Position numbers and translations under genes: made by a program | Part shown: in pieces, positions 18,801 to 27,093 of the stretch | Layout: every line of letters starts with the position of its first letter | Numbering within the stretch: position 1 is the first letter of the stretch | NCBI GenBank assembly: GCA_023391635.1 | Contig: JAEWAQ010000003.1 | Coordinates: 1-64,000 of the forward strand | Direction of reading: 5' to 3' | Origin: Bacillota bacterium | GTDB taxonomy: Bacteria > Bacillota > Bacilli > Paenibacillales > Paenibacillaceae | DNA length: 64,000 nucleotides | Notes under the pieces: generated by a model | The model's input: the letters and a program-made list of their open reading frames with translations, nothing else | What the model was told of the DNA's origin: nothing | The model's database searches: none

Positions 18801-21800
18801 GAATTAAAGAGGGAACGAATTATTATTATAAAGTCGCAACAATGAATCCTGGAGGATTGTCTGCAGCTTCGGTTCCGATTTCGACGGTATTTAATATTCC
18901 GGCGTATGCCCTTCATGAAAGCTTCGATGACATGACCAGAGGCGAGCTCAATGGACAACGCGGCTGGAGTGCCATCGTTCCGGCGGGAACCGTCAACGGG
19001 GAGATCGCGGTCCAGGAAATCTCGGAAGCCAGTACCAATGTGCGGATGAAGAAAGAAAGCGCAGGCGATCCTATCGTTAACCATACCTTCAGCGTGCCTG
19101 CGGGAGCGTATGTAACAGCGGAAGCAACGGTGAATGCTGCAGATGGGCAATACAAAACGGTGCTTGATATCAGGGACAGTGTGACAGGTAAAAGAGCGGT
19201 TAATATCATTATGCAGGGCGGGAAAATTTGGGGATACAGCGGTTCAACCAAGGTGGATCTTCTGAATCCAATGGAATTCAATAGAGACTACCGTTTGAAG
19301 GCTGTGATTAATACGGTAACCAAGACATTCGATATGTATGTGGATGATCAGCTGGCAGGCCCCGGCTGGTCTTACAGAGAAAGTCCGGTTAACAATCTGA
19401 ATATGATCCAGTTTGCCTTGGCCGGTACAGGCGGCGCTATGACGTTGGATGAGATCAAGGTCTCTTATGTTCCGGCCAGTCCATCGAATTTGGCGGTAAC
19501 GGATCGAAATGGAACCGGATTGAAGCTGACATGGAGTCCGGTTACGGGAGCAACGGGCTATCGGGTATACCGGTCCCAGGATCTGAATGCGGGCTTTCAG
19601 CAAGTGGGGGAGCTTACTTCTCCGGAGAGCACCTTTACGGACAGTGGACTAACCCCGAAAACCAACTATTTCTACAAAATCGTAACGCTAAGCAACGGAG
19701 CGATCTCGGAAGCATCAGACATACTGACGACGTCAACAACGAATGCTTCAGGCGTGGGTATCCCTACCGCGCCGAAAGAGTTGTATTCAAGTGATTATAC
19801 CGGCTCGACCATCAAGCTAAACTGGAGGCCCGGCAGAGATGCGGCTACCTATTCGATTTATAGGTCCGCGGCAAATGATGAATCGTTCACGCTTATCGGC
19901 AGCACGCTTTCTCTGTCCTACGAGGATACCGGGCTCTACGAAGCGACAAGCTATGATTATAAGGTCGTGGCCGTAAACGATGAGGGACAGTCCCCGGATT
20001 CGAACATCGTTTCCTCTTCCTTCAATGTTGTGCAAACGCTCATCGACGATCATTTTGATGACGATGCGCTCGGTGCGGACCCTGCGGGTTGGACCATTGT
20101 GGAAGACGTAGGAAGACCAGTGACGGTTGTCGATGCTACCTACACAGCGGGGTCTGGTCATGCAGTCAGGGTTACCGGCGGCAACAAGCTCGCGACAAGT
20201 GCAGAGAAAAGCTTTGGAGTTGCACAGGGGATACAAGGGATCGTTACGGTTGAATCGCTTGTTCAACCAAAGGATGCAAACTGGAAGAATGCCCCCATCA
20301 TTTATAATCCAAGTAAGGCTACGACTGCGCATGTGTATTTTAGCGGAAGCCAAATCATAGCCTACAACTCCGGCAACAAGGCAACGATCCATACGCCGGT
20401 TGTCTTCGACGGAACCTGGTATAAGACGAAAATCGTGATGAATACCAGCACCAATAAATACGATGTTTTCTTGAATGATTCAGATACGGCAGCTGCGAGC
20501 CAATTTGGTTTTAGAACCGCTTCAACGGCTGTTTACGGCGTGAAAATGGCCGTTGATAATGTTAGCAGCTTCGATTTCGACGATGTCAAAGCGTATTTCA
20601 AGCCTTTTGCGCCAACGACATTAGCCGCAAGCCAGAACACGGATTCAAGCATCGAATTAACTTGGGCTGCTTCTGCTGGAGCTTCGGGCTATAAGCTGTA
20701 CCGTTCCACCAGGGCTGACGGAGGCTACGAAAGGGTATATTCCGGTTCCGCGGTGACCTATACCGACACCGGACTCCCAAGTGGAAAGACTTATTATTAT
20801 AAGGTTGCAGCGGTGAATGGAACGGCCGTTTCCGATGCCTCCAACATGGTGACGACAGCTACAACGAGTTTGCCGATCGCTGCTGTGCCAAGCATGAAGA
20901 AAGAAGTCAAGGTCCTCTCCGCCGCTCAAGATCCTGCACAAGTCGAATATATTGTCTACCGGGATGGAGTGGAAGTGAGCCGAACATCCAATGTCTTCTA
21001 TATCGATGGTCCTCTGAAAAAGGGTAGAACTTATCAATATGCCATTGCAGCGCGAGATCATCTGGGACATACTTCCGAAGTCAGTTTGCCAGTAGCTTAC
21101 TCGGTGACAAAATCGGCGTCTGACTCAGATGATCCAGCGCCGATGACAGGAACAACGCCCACGAATGCTCTTGATCTGAAACCTCAGCTGGATACCAAGA
21201 CAGGGGAGGCAAAGGTCGCGGTAAACGCGAATGCCCTTGCAGATGGATTCAAACGGCTGACAGCGGATGCCGCCGGTACAAAAGTACTGCTGTTAGATGT
21301 GCCGAAAGTAGAAGGTGCGATTGGCTATACGATTGTGCTTCCGGCACAAGCACTCACAGCAGGAACATCAGCCCAGCAGTTGGAGCTAAAAACACCTGTG
21401 GGCAGCATCATCGTTCCTTCCAACATGCTCTCGCTTAGCGATGCAGTTGGAGCGAAGGAAGTAGGGATAACGTTGGTCGCGGTCGATCCTTCAAAGTTGC
21501 CGGATGAACTGAAGTCGCAGAACGGTAACCGGCCTGTGATTGAGCTTCACGTTACCGCTGATGGGAAACCCATAAGCTACAATGACCCTGATGCACCGGT
21601 TAAGGTATCTGTGCCTTATCAACCGACGGATGAGGAGCTGGCCAACTCTGAATATCTCGTTGTCTGGTATATCGATGGGGCGGGTCAAGCCGTATCCGTA
21701 CCCGATGGGAAATACGACCCGGCAACGGGAATGATGAGCTTCTCAACGACACACTTCAGCCTGTATGCCGTAGCTTATGTGTACAAAACATTTCGCGATA

Positions 21801-22327
21801 TCTCAGCGTATGGTTGGGCTAAAGATGCCATCGAGTTGATGGCGAATAAAGGAATCATCAGCGGAACGAGCGAAACGACGTTCGAGCCTGGGGCTAACAT
21901 CACCCGAGCTGACTTCGGCTTGCTGTTAGTGAAATCGTTAGGCTTGTCCGCACAAGGAGAATCCAACTTCGACGATGTAGGCAAGGGAGCCTACTACTAT
22001 GATGCCATATCCAAGTTGAAGATGCTTGGTATCGTACAAGGTATCGGCAACAACAAGTTTCGTCCGAATGAGACCATTTCCAGACAAGATATGATGGTGA
22101 TGGCGGCTAGAGCGCTGCGAGTGGCGAAGAAGCTTAGCGTGGTGGGTACAAGTGCGGAACTGATCGCATTCACGGATAAGTCCGCCGTAGCTGCCTATGC
22201 GGTTGAAGATGTAGCCGCGATGTTGAAGGAAGGGCTGATTCAGGGAAATGGGGACTTGTTGAATCCTGCAGGATTCGCGACGAGAGCAGAAGCTGCCGTC
22301 ATGCTGTATAAAATGTATCTTAAGTGA
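15869..22327 (+). CDS. S-layer-anchored polysaccharide lyase family 8 protein
   Basis: A 2152-residue secreted enzyme that should cleave an acidic polysaccharide (hyaluronan, chondroitin or xanthan type) by beta-elimination at the cell surface. Signal peptide 1-31 (ending PAHAA). The PL8 alpha/alpha and beta domains span about 37-800, with the expected catalytic residues N157 (DNWFDWQ), H257 and Y267 (FLQHTALIPYNGGYG) and R319/R321 (DVRGRGI). Then come a broken FN3 piece (803-826), FN3 domains (831-920, 921-1010), a LamG-like module (1014-1200), two FN3 (1201-1290, 1298-1390), a second LamG-like module (1391-1578), an FN3 (1579-1665), a degenerate FN3, a beta domain (1760-1970) and three SLH domains (1974-2025, 2034-2085, 2100-2152). 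The ATG at 15869 is preferred because AGGAGG precedes it and a signal peptide follows. The gene is more AT-rich than its neighbours, which hints at acquisition. Confidence 0.88.
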   Translation: MIKNARGLKALLLVIAMLANLVALPIIPAHAAGAEADEYDALRAKIYDFTTGGSTYDPNDPDISAKITAITNLAQTNWDTMDKRADRSFLWSDLATTTESEHVSQSYQRLEAMTLAYVTRGSSLENNEALLADIISAMDWMYTNRYNTSIPKRGYDNWFDWQVTSPLVINNITIWLYDKLSSAQISNWHEVIDYQALAWGAGLTGANRVWACYIKIVSGIIVKNSDKIIEGRDQLSSVFDYSTSGEGMYSDGSFLQHTALIPYNGGYGISLLDNLTKAMYVVAGSSWDITDPDVNHIYQWIYNAFEPLYYNNSMFDDVRGRGIAGYRDDDKGKTSIKGLGPSVIRMALSAPNADDRAAYQSMVKKWLLEATSPTKYADLVMMSDIVQAKLIENDPTITPRAPLIMNKQYPNMARAVHHRPGFAFGISMSSNKIGNYELVNEVNLRGWHTGDGMTYLYNSDLAQYKDSYWATVNSYRMPGTTVIQNSTALPNVKNPNSWVGGTEISGLYGATGMQYTANGYNLTAKKSWFMFDDEIVNLGAGITSTDNQVVETIVENRKLNSSGDNALTVNGAAKSTALGWSEAMTGVNRIHLAGNVAGSDIGYYFPTATTIHGLREARTDQWSNINHYNLGTDYTTDITRNYMNLWFDQGTNPTGGTYDYVLLPGKSSEEVDQYANHPDIEVLANTPNVQAVKEKQLGITAINFWNDEVTTVGQITSNKKASVMIKETEEDIEVSVSDPTMANTGTIDLMLDTDFGDIVYLDPGVSMQHVEGKAKISVNVKDAIGKTFKVKFRLPGIKQALSTPSGLTAVKGPGNHVRLSWNEVDRAPAPPAAPTGLKVDGNTENSLTVQWDAVQCAADYRLFRSTSENGDYASISDLPSGALSYTDTKLESGIHYFYKAAAMNSYGMSSYSEVASGWTVAAPPAGLKVVSIAGPSISLAWSDVPGATEYRLYRSESLTGAYEPLAGPITTASYTDSGIKEGTNYYYKVATMNPGGLSAASVPISTVFNIPAYALHESFDDMTRGELNGQRGWSAIVPAGTVNGEIAVQEISEASTNVRMKKESAGDPIVNHTFSVPAGAYVTAEATVNAADGQYKTVLDIRDSVTGKRAVNIIMQGGKIWGYSGSTKVDLLNPMEFNRDYRLKAVINTVTKTFDMYVDDQLAGPGWSYRESPVNNLNMIQFALAGTGGAMTLDEIKVSYVPASPSNLAVTDRNGTGLKLTWSPVTGATGYRVYRSQDLNAGFQQVGELTSPESTFTDSGLTPKTNYFYKIVTLSNGAISEASDILTTSTTNASGVGIPTAPKELYSSDYTGSTIKLNWRPGRDAATYSIYRSAANDESFTLIGSTLSLSYEDTGLYEATSYDYKVVAVNDEGQSPDSNIVSSSFNVVQTLIDDHFDDDALGADPAGWTIVEDVGRPVTVVDATYTAGSGHAVRVTGGNKLATSAEKSFGVAQGIQGIVTVESLVQPKDANWKNAPIIYNPSKATTAHVYFSGSQIIAYNSGNKATIHTPVVFDGTWYKTKIVMNTSTNKYDVFLNDSDTAAASQFGFRTASTAVYGVKMAVDNVSSFDFDDVKAYFKPFAPTTLAASQNTDSSIELTWAASAGASGYKLYRSTRADGGYERVYSGSAVTYTDTGLPSGKTYYYKVAAVNGTAVSDASNMVTTATTSLPIAAVPSMKKEVKVLSAAQDPAQVEYIVYRDGVEVSRTSNVFYIDGPLKKGRTYQYAIAARDHLGHTSEVSLPVAYSVTKSASDSDDPAPMTGTTPTNALDLKPQLDTKTGEAKVAVNANALADGFKRLTADAAGTKVLLLDVPKVEGAIGYTIVLPAQALTAGTSAQQLELKTPVGSIIVPSNMLSLSDAVGAKEVGITLVAVDPSKLPDELKSQNGNRPVIELHVTADGKPISYNDPDAPVKVSVPYQPTDEELANSEYLVVWYIDGAGQAVSVPDGKYDPATGMMSFSTTHFSLYAVAYVYKTFRDISAYGWAKDAIELMANKGIISGTSETTFEPGANITRADFGLLLVKSLGLSAQGESNFDDVGKGAYYYDAISKLKMLGIVQGIGNNKFRPNETISRQDMMVMAARALRVAKKLSVVGTSAELIAFTDKSAVAAYAVEDVAAMLKEGLIQGNGDLLNPAGFATRAEAAVMLYKMYLK

Positions 22328-22364
22328 CAAAAACGGGTAGAAGCTTGTCGATGAAGACAAGGAT

Positions 22365-22408
22365 AGGGGCTGTCTCCAGGTCTATACGGCCTTTGTGAGA
22401 CAGCCTCT
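22365..22408 (+). terminator. Terminator after the PL8 lyase gene
   Basis: AGGGGCTGTCTC (22365-22376) pairs with GAGACAGCCTCT (22397-22408), giving a 12-bp stem with one G-T wobble. It lies between the plus-strand lyase and the minus-strand lipoate ligase, and belongs to the same hairpin family as 11757-11803. Confidence 0.7.
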
Positions 22409-22511
22409 TGCGCGCTTGCGGAACGGCAGGTCTACGCTTACCCAACACGCGCAAACTTTCGCTTGAGTCTCACCCAACGTGAGGCTGTAAAGTGAAGAGG
22501 ACGGCCCGGGA

Positions 22512-23555
22512 TTAATCGCCGATAAGCAGCGTCAGCCATTCCTCGCGGTTTACAGGTCCAAAGTATACAGCCAGATCCACGTCCGCCAGCGCGGCGTGAA
22601 TCGCTTCGCGGTCGTACCGCACGCCAACGAGCGAGGACGTGAAGTCGCTCACTTCGCCGGTGCCGAAGAAATCGCCGTATACGGATGCTTCGCGGATGAC
22701 GCCGCCTTCGACGTTCAGCCGCACGTCGTACGTGCCGGCGCCTTCGATCCGCTTCGTCTGGCGTACGTTGAAGGCGGGGGAGCGGCCATAGTTCCAATCC
22801 CAGCTGCGGTAACGCTCGTCGGCCAACTGACGGACGGCTTGCCAGTCTGCTTCGTTGAGCGGATACCGGGGAATGGCTGCTGCGCCGCCACCGCCACCGC
22901 CATCGCTTCCGTTTCCGTGATCGCCAGCCGCTCCGAAGATCGATTCCAGCAAGAAACGCTTGAACGCGTCCATCGTCATCGGCTCCGCGAGAAATTCCGA
23001 GATGTTCGCTACCCGGCTGCGCACCGATTTGGTCGCCTTGGACTGAAACTTGGCCGGATTCACGTTCAAGGCCGAGACGATCGCTTCCACATCGGAATCG
23101 AACAGCAACGTGCCGTGGCTGAACATCCGGCCCTTCGAGGCGAATTGCGCGTTGCCGGAAATTTTCCGTTCGCCCACCTGCAGATCGTTGCGCCCGGACA
23201 ACTCGGCATTCACGCCCAGCTTGCGCAGCGCCGCCACGACCGGTTCGGTGAATTTGCGGAAGTTGTGGAATGATTTTCCGTCGTCCCGCGTGATGAAGCT
23301 GAAGTTCAGGTTGCCCAGATCGTGATACACGGCTCCGCCGCCGGACAGCCGCCGCACCACATGGATGCCCCGTTCCTTCACATACGCTCCGTTCACTTCC
23401 TCGGCGGTATTCTGATTTTTGCCAATAATAATCGAAGGTTCGTTGATGTAAAACAACAAGTAATCGTCGTCAGCCGGCAGCCTGCGTAAGGCATATTCCT
23501 CCAGGGCGAGATTCAGGGACGGGTCGTGGATATTGCCGTTGTCGAGGTAGATCAT
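22512..23555 (-). CDS. lplJ: Lipoate--protein ligase
   Basis: Activates lipoate with ATP and attaches it to lipoyl domains of 2-oxoacid dehydrogenases and GcvH. The 347-residue product has the family motifs RRLSGGGAVYHD (68-79), GRNDL (121-125) and the lipoyl-AMP-binding K131 in ERKISGNAQ, followed by the C-terminal accessory domain (about 230-347). A glycine run (208-228, with six consecutive Gly from a GGN codon array) forms the linker between the two domains and is unusual. Start ATG at 23555 with CCAGGAGG 10 nt upstream. It is a single gene, divergent from the MarR gene. Symbol by analogy with Bacillus LplJ. Confidence 0.9.
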   Translation of the reverse strand: MIYLDNGNIHDPSLNLALEEYALRRLPADDDYLLFYINEPSIIIGKNQNTAEEVNGAYVKERGIHVVRRLSGGGAVYHDLGNLNFSFITRDDGKSFHNFRKFTEPVVAALRKLGVNAELSGRNDLQVGERKISGNAQFASKGRMFSHGTLLFDSDVEAIVSALNVNPAKFQSKATKSVRSRVANISEFLAEPMTMDAFKRFLLESIFGAAGDHGNGSDGGGGGGAAAIPRYPLNEADWQAVRQLADERYRSWDWNYGRSPAFNVRQTKRIEGAGTYDVRLNVEGGVIREASVYGDFFGTGEVSDFTSSLVGVRYDREAIHAALADVDLAVYFGPVNREEWLTLLIGD

Positions 23556-23668
23556 CGTATGCGATGCCTCCTGGTTCTTCGTATAGATTCATTATAACAT
23601 CTTGGCGAATGTGTTGAGCGGGCTTGTTCGGTCTAAATGGGGTAATTTACATCATCCGCCCAAAACCG

Positions 23669-23712
23669 TTGACACCGATGACATCGCGAAATATAATTAG
23701 GTTACCTAATTA
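23669..23712 (+). promoter_or_regulatory. Consensus promoter with overlapping MarR operator
   Basis: TTGACA (23669-23674), a 17-bp spacer and TATAAT (23692-23697) form a perfect sigma-A promoter. A 19-nt palindrome, TAATTAGGTTACCTAATTA (23694-23712, one central base), covers the end of the -10 box and the probable start point. Placed just before the MarR gene, it should be its autorepression site. Confidence 0.85.
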
Positions 23713-23773
23713 ATAGATAGCCAAAATATTTAGTGGCCGATGTATGTTGTCGGTGATTTCGGAGGTGAACGAT

Positions 23774-24268
23774 TTGACGGATGAGCGGAAGAGAATCGCC
23801 AAGCAGTTGATGGATTCGTACTTTCAGTCCATGCCCCGCAGGAATTGGATGCACAAAATGGCGAAATCCGATCAAAAACCGGGAGAGAGGATGGTTCTCT
23901 ATTTTATCGGCAGGCATACGAAGAACGATGGTTCGGGGTTGATGGTTTCGGAAATCGGTAAAATCTTGAACCTCACTTCGCCGACGATCACGCAGCACAT
24001 CAACAGTTTGGAGGCGCAAGGGCTCGTCGAGCGGTTGGCGGATCCCGGCGACCGGCGCGTGGTCCGGATTCGGCTTACGGATGAAGGCAACCAATTTGTC
24101 CACCGCATCGAAGAGGGACGTCTCCAAATGTTCGCGGAGCTTGTGAGCCATCTTGGAGAAGGTGAAAGCGTCCATTTTGCCGAGACGATGAAGAAAGCTT
24201 CGGATTTTATGCAAATGAAACTGGAGCAGTATATGCAGAGCATGGCAAATGAAGACCACGAACGATAA
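23774..24268 (+). CDS. MarR family transcriptional repressor
   Basis: A dimeric winged-helix repressor expected to be released by drugs or phenolic compounds. The 164-residue product has the MarR winged helix at about 45-115, with the recognition region LNLTSPTITQHINSLEAQGL followed by the wing DPGDRRVVRIRLTDEG. The start is the TTG at 23774, because GGAGGTGA ends 5 nt before it; the ATG at 23744 has no ribosome site. The strong promoter/operator at 23669-23712 implies autoregulation. It is followed by an RluA-type gene and then the ABC exporter pair at 25366-29036, which is the likely physiological target since MarR/ABC-exporter pairs are common in Firmicutes. Confidence 0.88.
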   Translation: MTDERKRIAKQLMDSYFQSMPRRNWMHKMAKSDQKPGERMVLYFIGRHTKNDGSGLMVSEIGKILNLTSPTITQHINSLEAQGLVERLADPGDRRVVRIRLTDEGNQFVHRIEEGRLQMFAELVSHLGEGESVHFAETMKKASDFMQMKLEQYMQSMANEDHER

Positions 24269-24304
24269 ATCCGATACTTATCGAGAAACAGGTGAGCAAC
24301 CGAC

Positions 24305-25240
24305 ATGATCACGCGCAAAGTTGCGCCGTCGGAGGGCGGCAAGCGGCTGCACCGTTACCTTCGAATCTTGATGCCCAACATCCCGCTCGGTCAGATCTAC
24401 AAGATGATCGACCAGGGCAAAGTACGCGTCAACGGCAAGCGCAAAAACCAGAATTACGAGCTGGCGGCGGGCGACGAGCTTCAGCTTCACATGGAAGAGA
24501 AACAATTTGAGCAAGCTGGCATCGGCGGCGGGGAGAAGAAACCGAAATTCGTCGGCGTGCGCGCGGACATCGATGTCGTGTTCGAGGATGACGAACTGCT
24601 AGTGGCGTGCAAGCCCGCCGGATTGCTCACGCATCCCGATCAGACCGAGCAACGGGACACGCTGATCGGCCGGGTGCATGCCTATCTGCATCGCAAGGGC
24701 GAGCTTGACAGCGCGTTGTTCCTGCCGGCGACGGCCAATCGACTGGACCGGAACACGAGCGGACTGGTGCTGATCGGCAAGACGGCAGGGATGCTGCACC
24801 AGCTCAACCAATGGATTCAAAAAAGGGAGCTGGAGAAGTTCTATGTGACGATCGTGGAAGGCCGGTTGACTGGCGAAAGCACGATCGCAGGCACGCTTGT
24901 CCGCGACGAGAAGAGCAATCGCACGAGGGTCGCAGCAGAGGCCGGCGCGGAGGGCAAGGAAGCGATGACGCGCTATCGGGTGCTGCAGACTGGCCGAGCG
25001 CACACGCTTGTCGAGGTGGAGCTCGTCAGCGGCCGAACGCATCAGATTCGCACGCATATGCAGAGCATCGGCCATCCGCTGCTGGGCGACATCAAGTACG
25101 GCGGGCACAAGCTGGATTCGCTCAATCATCAGTTGCTTCACGCCTGGCGGATCTTCCTGCCGGACGGCCGTGAATTCCGTGCGCCGATCCCGCCGAAAAT
25201 GCGCAGCATGCTTGGTCAAGTCGGACTTTCGCTGCCGTAA
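24305..25240 (+). CDS. RluA family pseudouridine synthase
   Basis: Converts uridine to pseudouridine in rRNA or tRNA. The 311-residue product has an N-terminal S4 RNA-binding domain (about 12-70) and a catalytic domain with the nucleophile D148 in NRLDRNTSGL and the later motif ELVSGRTHQIRTHM. The substrate position cannot be read from sequence; RluC/RluD-like large-subunit sites are plausible. ATG with AGGTGAG upstream. It lies 36 bp after the MarR gene, so it is probably read from the MarR-controlled promoter, and a terminator follows. Confidence 0.88.
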   Translation: MITRKVAPSEGGKRLHRYLRILMPNIPLGQIYKMIDQGKVRVNGKRKNQNYELAAGDELQLHMEEKQFEQAGIGGGEKKPKFVGVRADIDVVFEDDELLVACKPAGLLTHPDQTEQRDTLIGRVHAYLHRKGELDSALFLPATANRLDRNTSGLVLIGKTAGMLHQLNQWIQKRELEKFYVTIVEGRLTGESTIAGTLVRDEKSNRTRVAAEAGAEGKEAMTRYRVLQTGRAHTLVEVELVSGRTHQIRTHMQSIGHPLLGDIKYGGHKLDSLNHQLLHAWRIFLPDGREFRAPIPPKMRSMLGQVGLSLP

Positions 25241-25261
25241 CGCTTTGCTAGAGTGCCGCCA

Positions 25262-25285
25262 TCCGTTTGCCAACGGACTCTTTTT
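25262..25285 (+). terminator. Terminator after RluA-type gene
   Basis: TCCGTT (25262-25267) pairs with AACGGA (25272-25277) across a TGCC loop, followed by CTCTTTTT. An outer AGAGT/ACTCT pairing can extend it. It separates the marR-rlu unit from the ABC exporter genes. Confidence 0.65.
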
Positions 25286-25365
25286 CGAATGAAGTTCATG
25301 TTCCGTTCATATTTCTGTCCTACACTACTGGGACGAAGAAGCCGCAAAGGAGTGAAGAGATTCAG

Positions 25366-27093
25366 ATGATTCGCCTGTTCCGTTATTTGAAGCCGTACCG
25401 CCTGATGATTGCCGGCGTCTTGCTGCTCACGCTCGTCCAGTCGCTGGCGGAATTGTATTTGCCGACGCTCATGGCAGACATTATCGACCGCGGGGTCGTG
25501 CAAGAAGATATCCCCTATATTTGGAAAATTGGCAGCTTTATGCTGCTGGTCACGATCGCGGGCGCGATTGTCTCCGTCGGCGCCAGTTACTTGTCCTCGC
25601 ATGCGGCGACCGGGTTCGGACGCATCGTGCGGGGCAAAGTATTCGCGCATGTCGGGAAATTTTCGATGCAGGAGTTCGACAAGATCGGAACCGCCTCGAT
25701 GATCACGCGGACGACCAACGATATCAACCAGGTGCAGCAAGTGCTCATCATGTTGCTTCGGATGATGGTCATGGCTCCGATCATGTGCATCGGCGGCATC
25801 ATCATGGCCGTATCCAAGGACCCGACGTTGTCGCTCGTGCTCGTCGCGGCCATGCCTGTTCTCGGCGGTTTGATCTGGCTGATCGCCAGCCGCGGCATTC
25901 CGTACTTCAAAGTGATGCAGAAGAAGCTGGATAAGCTCAATCTCGTGCTTCGCGAATCGCTCACCGGCATTCGCGTCATCCGCTCGTTCGACCGCACCGA
26001 GCATGAGCGGCGCCGGTTCGACGATGCCAATACCGATCTGACGCAGACGGCTATTCGCGTCAATCAGATCATGGCGCTCATGTGGCCGGTCATGATGCTT
26101 GTCATCAACATCGCATCGATTGCGATCGTCTGGTTCGGCGGCTTGCGCATCGACAGCGGCCACATCGGGGTCGGCGATCTGATGGCGTTCCTGCAATACG
26201 CGATGCAAATCATGTTTTCGCTCATGATGGTGTCTATGATGTTCATCATGGTGCCGCGCGCCTCGGCGTCGGCCGTCCGCATCAACGAGGTGCTGGATAC
26301 GAAGCCGGTCATCGTCGACGGACCAAACGTACACAGGGCTGTTATAGAAGATGGAACAGTCGTATTCGACAACGTGACGTTCAACTATCCCGGGGCCGAA
26401 CAGCCGGCAATCGAAGGCATCTCGTTCACGGCCCGGCCCGGCGAAGTAACGGCGATTATCGGCGGTACCGGATCGGGGAAATCGACGCTTCTCAGCTTGA
26501 TTCCCCGCTTCTACGACGTGAACGAGGGGGCGGTGCGGGTCGGCGGGGTTGACGCGCGCGAACTTACGCAGGAGGAGCTTCGCTCGCGAATCGGGTTCGT
26601 TCCGCAGAAGGCGGTGCTGTTTACCGGCACGATCGCCGACAACATCCGATTCGGCAACGAAGGCGCTTCGGACGACGAGGTGCGCGAAGCTGCGGAAGTC
26701 GCCCAGGCGATCGAATTCATCAGCGGCATGGAGGAAGGCTTCGATTCCGTCATCGCGCAGGGCGGGTCGAACGTATCCGGCGGGCAGAAACAGCGGCTCT
26801 CGATCGCCCGAGCGATCGTGCGGCGTCCGGCGATCTATCTGTTCGACGACAGCTTCTCCGCGCTCGACTTCAAGACGGATGCGAAGCTGCGCGCCGCGCT
26901 CAAGCAGGTGACGAAACAATCGACGGTGCTTATTGTCGCGCAGCGGATCAGCACGGTCGTCGATGCCGACCGCATTCTCGTGCTCGACGAAGGCAAGATC
27001 GTCGGCAGCGGCACGCATCGGGAATTGCTTGAAACAAGCGATGTATATAAGGAAATCGCCTTATCTCAGCTGTCCGAGGAGGAGATCGCATGA
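25366..27093 (+). CDS. ABC exporter half-transporter, degenerate-site subunit (BmrC-like)
   Basis: One half of a heterodimeric multidrug-type ABC exporter. The 575-residue product has six membrane helices (about 1-310) and an ATPase domain with Walker A GGTGSGKST (366-374), signature VSGGQKQRL (from 470) and Walker B YLFDDSFSALD. The residue after the Walker B Asp (D494) is D495 rather than the catalytic Glu, the hallmark of the non-hydrolysing site in BmrC/YheI and TM287. The start is the ATG at 25366, preceded by AAAGGAGTGA. It overlaps its partner gene by 4 bp (ATGA), so the two are co-translated. Confidence 0.92.
   Translation: MIRLFRYLKPYRLMIAGVLLLTLVQSLAELYLPTLMADIIDRGVVQEDIPYIWKIGSFMLLVTIAGAIVSVGASYLSSHAATGFGRIVRGKVFAHVGKFSMQEFDKIGTASMITRTTNDINQVQQVLIMLLRMMVMAPIMCIGGIIMAVSKDPTLSLVLVAAMPVLGGLIWLIASRGIPYFKVMQKKLDKLNLVLRESLTGIRVIRSFDRTEHERRRFDDANTDLTQTAIRVNQIMALMWPVMMLVINIASIAIVWFGGLRIDSGHIGVGDLMAFLQYAMQIMFSLMMVSMMFIMVPRASASAVRINEVLDTKPVIVDGPNVHRAVIEDGTVVFDNVTFNYPGAEQPAIEGISFTARPGEVTAIIGGTGSGKSTLLSLIPRFYDVNEGAVRVGGVDARELTQEELRSRIGFVPQKAVLFTGTIADNIRFGNEGASDDEVREAAEVAQAIEFISGMEEGFDSVIAQGGSNVSGGQKQRLSIARAIVRRPAIYLFDDSFSALDFKTDAKLRAALKQVTKQSTVLIVAQRISTVVDADRILVLDEGKIVGSGTHRELLETSDVYKEIALSQLSEEEIA

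Noticed and set aside
25216..27018. 600-codon open frame antisense to the first ABC exporter gene
   Set aside because: High GC makes long antisense frames common. The translation is rich in His, Arg and Asp with no domain, and the sense strand has unmistakable ABC motifs.
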